This document shows, piece by piece, positions 6,842 through 11,532 of a DNA stretch of 11,532 bases. Numbering within the stretch: position 1 is the stretch's first letter; each line of letters begins with the position of its first letter. The position numbers were made by a program, and so were the translations under genes. Source of the stretch: Bacillota bacterium. Lineage in GTDB: Bacteria > Bacillota > UBA4882 > UBA10575. The notes beneath the pieces are model-generated. The model was not told where the DNA came from. It saw only the letters and a program-made list of their open reading frames with translations, and did not search any database. The stretch is taken from contig JAAZDX010000065.1 in assembly GCA_012512605.1 (NCBI GenBank), positions 1-11,532 of the forward strand, in the 5' to 3' direction.

Positions 6842-7864
6842 TTAAAAAGGCCAGTAATTAGCGGCGGTCCAAAGGCTGTTGTTACCCCTTCGGTCATAGC
6901 TACTTACGGCGTAACCCAGACGGTTGTCTTCGTAATCTTCGATTTTAACCATGGTATCATGGTAGCAGTGGGTTGCTTGATCGACTTGGTCAAGGAAAAC
7001 AAACCTGCCGTCCCGGTTGGTCCGGTAAACATTATAGCCGGCTAGATCGGAATCACCAACAGGATCCCAACAGAGCAGGGGCTTGCCACCTACCAGTATT
7101 ACTTCGAAGTTTTCCGGCGTAGCAGGGGGGAGGTCAATAATACCTTCGATTATTAAACTGGCGTCGGCCGCTAAAGGAACTTCATTTAATTCTCCGGAAA
7201 GAACGTCAAAATGTATATAATCGCTTTCATAAAAATAATTGGATTTATTCGGGATGTAGATTAGGGCGTTATAGGTTCCGTGCGGTAACAATATTTGGTC
7301 ACAATTTTTTAGTATGTTACCGTCTAAGGTTAGATCAAAAATGGTAGATTTATTGGTTTGCGGATCTTCATAAACGTATAGTCTCCCCCGGGAGGCATCA
7401 TAACCGGCAGCGCAGAGAAGAGAGACGTCCATCATGACGGATACCTCCCCCGGTGCCAGGCTAATGATGATTACAAGGTTAACATTTTCTCCCGGCTGAA
7501 TCGTCCTGGTCTCCACCCCGTAAAGGAACCATTGATCATCTTCGTCATAGCACTTCACTTCAATCTGCCAAGTGCCCGGGTAGATGGAATCAACCGTAAT
7601 CACTTCGCCTTTAACGTACGGATCCACCGTCTTTTTAATTACCGTTTTTTTACTGGTGAGAATGATTGCCACTTTTTTAATGGGTTTATCTTGAAACGTT
7701 AAGGAAAATTGGTCTTGTTCTGCGGGTGTATCTGCCCGTTCAAGTCGCAAGCGAATGATGCCCAAGTCCTGGCCGGGCAGATAAGGTTTGGAGAGACAGC
7801 CACCCCCGTAGAAAAGGCCAATGATGAGCAACACAGAAAACCCCACGCGCTTTAGGCAAGACAT
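6842..7864 (-). CDS. Predicted lipoprotein with C-terminal fibronectin type III-like domain
   Basis: The 340-residue product starts MSCLKRVGFSVLLIIGLFYGGGC, a lipoprotein signal peptide with the cysteine at position 23; the GGGC box is not ideal but the n-, h- and c-regions are clear. It would be lipidated and face outward from the cytoplasmic membrane. The middle is beta-rich, with phrases such as YPGTWQIEVKCYDEDDQW and PHGTYNALIYIP that suggest Ig-like sandwiches. Residues about 246-340 look like a fibronectin type III domain: PATPENFEV, LLCWDPVGDSDLAGYNVYR, then GYAVSSYDRRGNNS. No catalytic motif was seen; the specific function is unknown, perhaps adhesion or carbohydrate and envelope binding. 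ATG 7864, with GGGGGTG ten bases upstream, is preferred over TTG 7921 and ATG 7903, because the promoter's expected transcription start falls near 7901. It is transcribed separately from the amidase upstream, which has its own terminator. Confidence 0.75.
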   Translation of the reverse strand: MSCLKRVGFSVLLIIGLFYGGGCLSKPYLPGQDLGIIRLRLERADTPAEQDQFSLTFQDKPIKKVAIILTSKKTVIKKTVDPYVKGEVITVDSIYPGTWQIEVKCYDEDDQWFLYGVETRTIQPGENVNLVIIISLAPGEVSVMMDVSLLCAAGYDASRGRLYVYEDPQTNKSTIFDLTLDGNILKNCDQILLPHGTYNALIYIPNKSNYFYESDYIHFDVLSGELNEVPLAADASLIIEGIIDLPPATPENFEVILVGGKPLLCWDPVGDSDLAGYNVYRTNRDGRFVFLDQVDQATHCYHDTMVKIEDYEDNRLGYAVSSYDRRGNNSLWTAANYWPF

Positions 7865-7907
7865 AATAGATAAACACCCCCAAAAGAAAGAGAAAGTTAA
7901 CATAAAT

Positions 7908-7937
7908 ATTATACAAATCAAGGAAAAATCCTGTCTG
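7908..7937 (-). promoter_or_regulatory. Candidate promoter of the lipoprotein gene
   Basis: On the minus strand a perfect TATAAT (7913-7908) is preceded after 18 bases by CAGACA (7937-7932), four of six matches to the -35. Transcription would begin near 7901, giving a leader of about 37 bases to ATG 7864. It supports that start codon over the longer frame. Confidence 0.5.
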
Positions 7938-7972
7938 TTTTCTTCACTTAATAAGGAAATAGTTGCTAACCC

Positions 7973-8014
7973 AATAAAAACGGATACCTTACTTAAATAA
8001 TGTAAGGTATCCGT
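7973..8014 (-). terminator. Intrinsic terminator of the barrel-amidase unit
   Basis: A perfect 13-base-pair stem, ACGGATACCTTAC (7980-7992) with GTAAGGTATCCGT (8002-8014), encloses a nine-base AT-rich loop. On the minus strand it is followed by TTTTATT. It lies about 58 bases beyond the amidase stop. Confidence 0.92.
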
Positions 8015-8072
8015 CGTAAAAAAGGGGGTGGTTGCCGAAAGTAGGCTGTGCGCTTATTCTGCTGAAAACTGA

Positions 8073-8708
8073 TTATTTTCCCATGTGGTCGACAAGACCG
8101 CGGTAAATATAGTAGCCTTCCCGCCAGAGGTAACCGGGATCGCGCAATTTCCCTTCTTCTTTAGGATTGGTAATAAAAGAGGCTTCGGTAAGAATTGCCG
8201 GCATTCTTGTGTTCCGCAAAACATAAAAGTTTGCGGTATTGGCACCGAGATCGCGGAGGCCGGTCATTTGTAATAAGCGTTTTTGGACTTTATTTCGCAA
8301 GTCATGGCTGGCGGCACTACCAATTTTAGCCGAATAGACCGCAGTGCCATTATGAGCTGGATTGACCGAACCATTATGGTGAATGGAGATGAAACGGTCC
8401 GCCCAACTGTCATTGGCTTTCTGCACACGGGCCGCTAATGACACATAGGTGTCATCGGTTCTGGTCATGATGACGTCGGCTCCCCCGTATTCCACTAAAC
8501 AGTTGCGCAGTGCTTTGGCGACCTGTAAGTTGACCTGTTTTTCCGTTAATCCGTTAACACCGACCGCCCCCGGATCCCAACCACCGTGACCGGCATCAAC
8601 CACAACCTTTACACCCGCCAGGGGCTTGTTGGCGACGGCAACGGCCGATGTTGTGAACAGAAATACCAGCGTGAGGAGTAGAATGAGAAAAGACTTATGC
8701 TTGAACAA
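8073..8708 (-). CDS. Secreted N-acetylmuramoyl-L-alanine amidase (Amidase_3 family)
   Basis: The enzyme cleaves the amide bond between N-acetylmuramic acid and L-alanine in peptidoglycan, in the cell wall or periplasm. The 211-residue precursor has a signal peptide (MFKHK, hydrophobic core 7-19, likely cleavage after AVA at 24-26) and a single zinc amidase domain with no binding repeats. Zinc ligands and catalytic residues are visible: His41 in VDAGHGG, Glu56 in GLTEKQVNL, His110 in SIHHNG, and Glu175 in LTEASFITNP. The start is TTG 8708, because AAGGAGG lies seven bases upstream; the longer frame from 8831 would overlap the end of the barrel gene and place the signal peptide internally. The gap to that upstream gene is 25 bases, so the two are probably one transcript ended by the hairpin at 7973-8014. 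Family members (CwlC, CwlD, AmiC relatives) act in cell separation or sporulation; which applies here is unknown. Confidence 0.93.
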   Translation of the reverse strand: MFKHKSFLILLLTLVFLFTTSAVAVANKPLAGVKVVVDAGHGGWDPGAVGVNGLTEKQVNLQVAKALRNCLVEYGGADVIMTRTDDTYVSLAARVQKANDSWADRFISIHHNGSVNPAHNGTAVYSAKIGSAASHDLRNKVQKRLLQMTGLRDLGANTANFYVLRNTRMPAILTEASFITNPKEEGKLRDPGYLWREGYYIYRGLVDHMGK

Positions 8709-8718
8709 AGATGATTCC
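8706..8718 (-). promoter_or_regulatory. Ribosome-binding site and TTG start of the amidase
   Basis: GGAGG (minus strand, about 8720-8715) followed by AATCATCT and TTG (8708-8706) sets the start. The context GGAGGAATCATCTTTG matches the site of the barrel gene (GGAGGAATAATCTTTG) at 15 of 16 bases. Confidence 0.75.
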
Positions 8719-8733
8719 TCCTTTTCTCCAAAA

Positions 8734-9900
8734 CTAAAATATGGTATTAAACCCAACAAACAACCGGTTGTACCGGTGGAGGTCAATTTTATTAACATCC
8801 GCTTCAAAACCGGAATCAAAGCCGAATTCAAGGTTGGTGGCGATCGAAAAAGCTTTACGGAGCCGGCCGGAGAAAGTCAACTGGGGTCCGGCAAAGGTTT
8901 GGTCCGGGGAAAACAGGATACCGGCTTTTACGGTTGCATCCCAGTTATTGGCCATTTTATGCTGTAAGCCACCGCCGATCCCGTAAGAGTTGTTGGCGTA
9001 GATTTCGCCTTTTTCGAGGAAACTATCGTTTAATACCGATGCGATTGGGGCAAATCCTTTCTCGAAATACCAGGCGTTTACGGTATAAGTCGTGGCCGCC
9101 ATGTTTTTGTTCCATGCAACCAAGCCCCCGAAGGCGCCATCATGTTTATAGCTTTGGAAGCTGTCTGCTCCCGGTTTATACCAGGCTACTTCACTCTGGA
9201 GGGCCCCGCCGGCCACATTGGTAATGTAGTCAAGTCCGACTGCGGTTTCACTGAGGTCGCCTTCCGGGGTTGTTACCAAGGTCATGCCCAGCATATAGCC
9301 AGGTTTAGGCAGAGCAATCCGCAATCCGAACTGGTCGTCGCTGGTAATAGCAATCTTTTCTTCGTCGATACTGGCTGGGTTCAGGAAGAGCCGGGAATAA
9401 AAGCCACCGAGATAAAGATCGGTATTACCGGTTTGAATGGCGAAACCTTGAATCGGTGCCGTTGAATGGTCGGCGATCAAACCAAGCGGATCAAGGGTAA
9501 AATTGAATTTCCCTAAATCCATCAATAATTGGGATGACCGGTACCGGACTGCCGCCTCATTGACATAAAGTTGGTTAAGATATCCATAATTATCATAGTG
9601 GGAAAGCAAAAGATAAAAATAGAAATTACGGTCGATCTGCGCATCTAAATAAAGGTTGAGGTAGTTTTTAAAATCTGGTGTGCGGTATTCTTCAAAGGCC
9701 CGTTGCTTATAGTCGGCGAGCAAGCTGAATTCCCCACCTAGCTGAAGATGGCCCCAACGGCTTTCTAAGTTGGAGAGGCGTTTCGTGATATTTTCAGAGG
9801 CCCCGTGGGCGGGGCTTGCCCACAAAACGCTGGACAAAGTGAGACATAATAAAAAGAGAAGACTTCTGATGAACAATTGGTTTGTGGTCAGGCGTCGCAA
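8734..9900 (-). CDS. Predicted outer-membrane beta-barrel (porin-like) protein
   Basis: The 388-residue precursor has a signal peptide (MRRLTTNQLFIRS, core about 14-24, cleavage near SPAHG-A at 29-34), then a short helical segment ENITKRLSNLESRWG. The rest is almost entirely beta-strand with alternating hydrophobic and polar residues and many aromatic residues at strand ends, for example LQLGGEFSLLADY, NFYFYLLLSHYDNYG, DLYLGGFYSRLF, TYTVNAWYFEKGF. It ends LFVGFNTIF, with the C-terminal phenylalanine typical of barrels inserted by BamA-type machinery. I do not recognise a named family; substrate and pore function are unknown. The absence of an N-terminal SLH domain separates it from OmpM-type porins. 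The start is TTG 9900, with GGAGG eight bases upstream. It is the first gene of a unit with the amidase (25-base gap), linking it to envelope biology. A non-barrel beta-rich secreted protein is the main alternative. Confidence 0.75.
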   Translation of the reverse strand: MRRLTTNQLFIRSLLFLLCLTLSSVLWASPAHGASENITKRLSNLESRWGHLQLGGEFSLLADYKQRAFEEYRTPDFKNYLNLYLDAQIDRNFYFYLLLSHYDNYGYLNQLYVNEAAVRYRSSQLLMDLGKFNFTLDPLGLIADHSTAPIQGFAIQTGNTDLYLGGFYSRLFLNPASIDEEKIAITSDDQFGLRIALPKPGYMLGMTLVTTPEGDLSETAVGLDYITNVAGGALQSEVAWYKPGADSFQSYKHDGAFGGLVAWNKNMAATTYTVNAWYFEKGFAPIASVLNDSFLEKGEIYANNSYGIGGGLQHKMANNWDATVKAGILFSPDQTFAGPQLTFSGRLRKAFSIATNLEFGFDSGFEADVNKIDLHRYNRLFVGFNTIF

Positions 9901-9914
9901 AGATTATTCCTCCG
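9898..9914 (-). promoter_or_regulatory. Ribosome-binding site and TTG start of the barrel protein
   Basis: On the minus strand GGAGG (about 9913-9909) followed by AATAATCT precedes TTG (9900-9898). No ATG in frame nearby has a comparable site, so a TTG start is favoured. Confidence 0.75.
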
Positions 9915-9983
9915 TTTCTTTCTACAAATTTTACAAGTTTGGCCGAAAGGACCTTTTCCCCGTTTGCCCTTTAAAATTCTCGT

Positions 9984-10012
9984 AATAAATAAAAATACCT
10001 GCTCAAGGCAGG
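9984..10012 (-). terminator. Probable terminator between the SASP gene and the barrel gene
   Basis: On the minus strand CCTGC (10012-10008) and GCAGG (10002-9998) form a five-pair stem around CTTGA, followed by TATTTTTATTTATT. The stem is short, so the call is moderate. It would separate the SASP gene from the barrel-amidase unit. Confidence 0.5.
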
Positions 10013-10122
10013 AATGGAATTTATGGTAAACTATGTTCAGTCCCGGAAATTCGCGGTTCAAGGGAAGAGCGGAGCGGTTGAATTTTCGGATTAGAGGGCG
10101 TTGGTCACACCCCCTAATCCCC

Positions 10123-10308
10123 CTATTTTTGGTTGGCCATTAGTTGCTCGGCCTTTTCGATTAGACCGCGCACTAAGAGACCAGCTTCCCGGGTAGTGAG
10201 ATTGCAGTAGTCGTAACTGTCGCCGTATCGTTGAATACGGTCAGCGAAACCAAGTTCTTTGGCAATTTCGTATTTGACCTCATCAGAAACGATACTACGT
10301 CGCGCCAC
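10123..10308 (-). CDS. sspF: SspF-like alpha/beta-type small acid-soluble spore protein
   Basis: This 61-residue protein closely resembles Bacillus SspF. The N terminus MARRSIVSDEVKYEIAKELGF matches the SspF pattern (RRxxxMSDEFKYELAKDLGF), and the C-terminal helix TTREAGLLVRGLIEKAEQLM matches the second conserved block. Alpha/beta SASPs coat forespore DNA and protect it against UV and heat; the KYEIA segment corresponds to the germination protease (GPR) cleavage site. Start GTG 10308 is chosen because GGGAGG lies seven bases upstream and the length is then normal; a frame from 10362 adds an unrelated N-terminal stretch. A cysteine (Cys35, in SYDYCN) is unusual, since these proteins typically lack cysteine. 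Expression in the forespore by sigma-G is expected, but I could not find a convincing sigma-G promoter. It is divergent from the zinc-ribbon gene. Confidence 0.9.
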   Translation of the reverse strand: MARRSIVSDEVKYEIAKELGFADRIQRYGDSYDYCNLTTREAGLLVRGLIEKAEQLMANQK

Positions 10309-10328
10309 AGCTCCACCTCCCAAGTTTA

Positions 10329-10358
10329 GTGTTTCCGAACACCACGTGAAAACACGTG
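10329..10358. promoter_or_regulatory. Cluster of inverted repeats upstream of the SASP gene
   Basis: Two CACGTG palindromes (10343-10348 and 10353-10358) lie ten bases apart, one helical turn. They adjoin an inverted repeat GTGTT-TCCG-AACAC (10329-10342). The cluster is in the divergent region between the SASP gene and the zinc-ribbon gene, and could be a protein-binding site or an mRNA leader hairpin. No known factor is assigned. Confidence 0.4.
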
Positions 10359-10423
10359 TCAAAAATCTGGATGCATACTCAAGCAGGCATTAAAGGACAA
10401 TATTAGCAAGGGGGGAACTCAAG

Positions 10424-10624
10424 ATGGGTAGAGACGGCCGTCAACCGCTTCACCTTACCGAAAGAGCGGATAATGCGGAAGAAAGTGTTAAATGTCCTTT
10501 ATGCGGCACAATGATTCTGTTAGGTTATGACGACGACGATGAAGTGGTCACTTGCCCCGTCTGTGAAGGGCAGGTCACCACCGTTGAAGAACACCAATTA
10601 TTTTCTTCCAATGAAGACTATTAA
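10424..10624 (+). CDS. Small zinc-ribbon protein of unknown function
   Basis: The 66-residue protein has two CxxC knuckles, CPLC (24-27) and CPVC (44-47), separated by an acidic loop GYDDDDEVV. This is a rubredoxin-like or zinc-ribbon arrangement expected to bind one zinc ion. A polar N-terminal tail (residues 1-22) and an acidic C-terminal tail flank it. No enzymatic motif is present; small zinc ribbons often bind nucleic acids or proteins, but the net acidic character makes protein binding more likely (inference). The start ATG 10424 has AAGGGGGG eight bases upstream, and a strong terminator follows the stop by seven bases. It is a single-gene unit, divergent from the SASP gene and upstream of murC. 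The clear ribosome-binding site, tight terminator and conserved-looking cysteines support a real gene. Confidence 0.78.
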   Translation: MGRDGRQPLHLTERADNAEESVKCPLCGTMILLGYDDDDEVVTCPVCEGQVTTVEEHQLFSSNEDY

Positions 10625-10631
10625 AGACTGC

Positions 10632-10661
10632 AAAACCCGGGAAACCGGGTTTTCTTTTATT
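10632..10661 (+). terminator. Intrinsic terminator of the zinc-ribbon gene
   Basis: AAAACCCGG (10632-10640) pairs with CCGGGTTTT (10645-10653) around a GAAA tetraloop, followed by CTTTTATTTT. It starts seven bases after the stop codon. Confidence 0.93.
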
Positions 10662-10772
10662 TTGAAACAAAAGTCCGGTTCAAACGGGTAGCCATTTCAA
10701 GCAGGGAAATGATTAAACTTAACAAAAATGGATAAAATAAGTAATAATTATTGAGAATGGATTGGTATGTTT

Positions 10773-10792
10773 CGGTTTAAACCGGGTTTAAA
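10773..10792. promoter_or_regulatory. Palindromic GGTTTAAA repeat upstream of murC
   Basis: GGTTTAAA occurs twice, at 10774-10781 and 10785-10792, eleven bases apart. The first lies in a perfect 12-base palindrome CGGTTTAAACCG (10773-10784), and overlapping it is TAAACC-G-GGTTTA (10778-10790). It lies about 35 bases before the candidate murC promoter, a typical place for an activator or repressor site. No factor is assigned. Confidence 0.4.
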
Positions 10793-10826
10793 AAAGAAAG
10801 AATCGACCTTTTTGCGAAAAGAACTA

Positions 10827-10855
10827 TTGTTTTATTTAGTCAATCGTCATAGAAT
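10827..10855 (+). promoter_or_regulatory. Candidate murC promoter
   Basis: TTGTTT (10827-10832) is followed after 17 bases by TAGAAT (10850-10855). The expected transcription start near 10862 lies just after the in-frame ATG 10861, so it favours a start further down, at TTG 10903. Confidence 0.4.
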
Positions 10856-10902
10856 AGGAAATGTGGAAAAAAAGAGGATTGGCTGAGAAGGGACGGATCA
10901 GG

Positions 10903-11532
10903 TTGAAACCAGGAGACCATCTGTATTTTATTGGAATTGGGGGCGCGCGCCTTAGCGCCTTAGCAAAGATAATGTTGGAAAGCGGTTACAAAGTAACCGG
11001 TTCGGACCGGAAGTCGAGCCGTAATACTGAGGAGTTGGAAGCCAGAGGCGTTAAAATCTACCATGGCCACCAGAAAGAACAGATCACGGACGATATTGAT
11101 GTGGTTATTTATACGAATGCGGTCGGTGAGCAAAACCCGGAATTACTGGCCGCCAGAGCAAAAGGACTTCCCCTCTATGAAGGGGCAGAGCTTCTCGGTG
11201 TTTTGATGGAAGAAAAAGGAAAGGGTATTGCCGTTGCCGGAACCCACGGGAAAACAACAACTACGGCGATGATTTCCTTATTACTCATTAGGGGCGGGAA
11301 AGATCCCACAGTGGAAGTGGGCGGGGAAATGCTGGAGCTGCAGGGGAACCACCGGACGGGGAAAAGCCCTTTTATTGTGGTCGAAGCTTGTGAGTTCCGC
11401 CGCTCCTTTCTGCATCTTTCCCCAAAATATGCCATCGTAACCAATGTGGACTGGGATCATCCGGATGTCTTCCCCACCTCCGAAGCGGTAGGCCAGGCCT
11501 TTAAAGAATTCGTCTCGCTCCTGCCGCCGGAC
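10903..11532 (+). CDS. murC: UDP-N-acetylmuramate--L-alanine ligase MurC (3' end outside the window)
   Basis: MurC adds L-alanine to UDP-N-acetylmuramic acid using ATP in cytoplasmic peptidoglycan precursor synthesis. The window holds the first 210 codons and the frame is open at 11532. Residues 8-18 (YFIGIGGARLS) are the N-terminal Rossmann nucleotide motif, and the Mur-ligase P-loop AGTHGKTTTT is near 110-119. VVEACEFRRSFLHLSPKYAIVTNVDWDHPDVF is the central-domain signature in the EACE(Y/F)R form seen in a subset of clostridial MurC proteins, instead of the commoner EADESD. In the first motif the usual GGxG(M/I)S has arginine in place of the last glycine. TTG 10903, with AAGGGA nine bases upstream, gives an N terminus KPGDHLYFIG of normal length. 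An in-frame ATG at 10861 (14 codons more) is possible but poorly supported. It is not Mpl, whose N-terminal motif differs. Confidence 0.95.
   Translation, partial: MKPGDHLYFIGIGGARLSALAKIMLESGYKVTGSDRKSSRNTEELEARGVKIYHGHQKEQITDDIDVVIYTNAVGEQNPELLAARAKGLPLYEGAELLGVLMEEKGKGIAVAGTHGKTTTTAMISLLLIRGGKDPTVEVGGEMLELQGNHRTGKSPFIVVEACEFRRSFLHLSPKYAIVTNVDWDHPDVFPTSEAVGQAFKEFVSLLPPD

Noticed and set aside
6830..7045. 71-codon plus-strand frame over the end of the lipoprotein gene
   Set aside because: It is antisense to the FN3-like domain, which has strong family features, and lacks any motif.
7980..8014. Inverted repeat considered as a mobile-element end or regulatory stem
   Set aside because: A 13-pair stem with a T-rich tail on the minus strand just after the amidase is a straightforward terminator.
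8626..9465. Several plus-strand frames opposite the amidase and barrel genes
   Set aside because: All are shadows of the minus-strand genes, without ribosome-binding sites or recognisable domains.

Overview
The window reads as chromosomal DNA of an anaerobic, spore-forming Firmicute that probably has an outer membrane. The evidence is a conserved smc-ftsY junction, a DUF421/DUF4363 pair common in spore formers, an SspF-like alpha/beta-type small acid-soluble spore protein, and an Nfn-type flavin/iron-sulfur oxidoreductase typical of anaerobes. In addition there is a secreted protein that looks like an outer-membrane beta-barrel ending in phenylalanine. Spores plus an outer membrane fit the diderm Firmicutes (Halanaerobiales, Limnochordia, Negativicutes-like lineages); the exact taxon cannot be fixed from this sequence.

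Layout. 1-342 (+) is the 3' end of smc, followed after 11 bases by ftsY (354-1274). Facing ftsY is a two-gene minus-strand unit (2358 to 1286), a DUF421 membrane protein and a DUF4363 protein overlapping by ATGA. A 412-base gap (2359-2770) holds a degenerate heptanucleotide tandem repeat and a good promoter for a hexameric-type glutamate dehydrogenase (2771-4018), which has its own terminator. Next, behind another promoter region, come the small and large subunits of an NfnAB/SudBA-type enzyme (4315-5148 and 5145-6542, ATGA overlap). The large subunit carries an in-frame TAA inside its second iron-sulfur cysteine motif. A strong terminator ends this unit, and about 190 further bases have no recognisable gene.

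From 6842 to 10308 the genes are on the minus strand and mostly concern the envelope. They are a lipoprotein with a C-terminal fibronectin type III-like domain, a secreted N-acetylmuramoyl-L-alanine amidase, the beta-barrel protein just upstream of the amidase in the same transcription unit, and the SASP. Divergent from the SASP on the plus strand are a 66-residue zinc-ribbon protein with its own terminator and then the first 210 codons of murC, which runs off the window.

How the genes fit together: smc and ftsY are housekeeping (chromosome organisation, co-translational targeting). Glutamate dehydrogenase and Nfn link amino-nitrogen metabolism with NAD(H), NADP(H) and ferredoxin pools. The amidase, lipoprotein, beta-barrel protein and MurC all concern the cell envelope. 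Several starts are reassigned from ribosome-binding sites: GTG at 4315 (nfnA), TTG at 8708 (amidase), TTG at 9900 (barrel protein), GTG at 10308 (SASP), TTG at 10903 (murC) and ATG at 7864 (lipoprotein). I found no CRISPR array, tRNA, rRNA, insertion sequence or recognisable riboswitch. The most notable points are the broken nfnB, the barrel protein in a spore former, the near-identical TTG initiation sites of the barrel and amidase genes, and the heptamer repeat.
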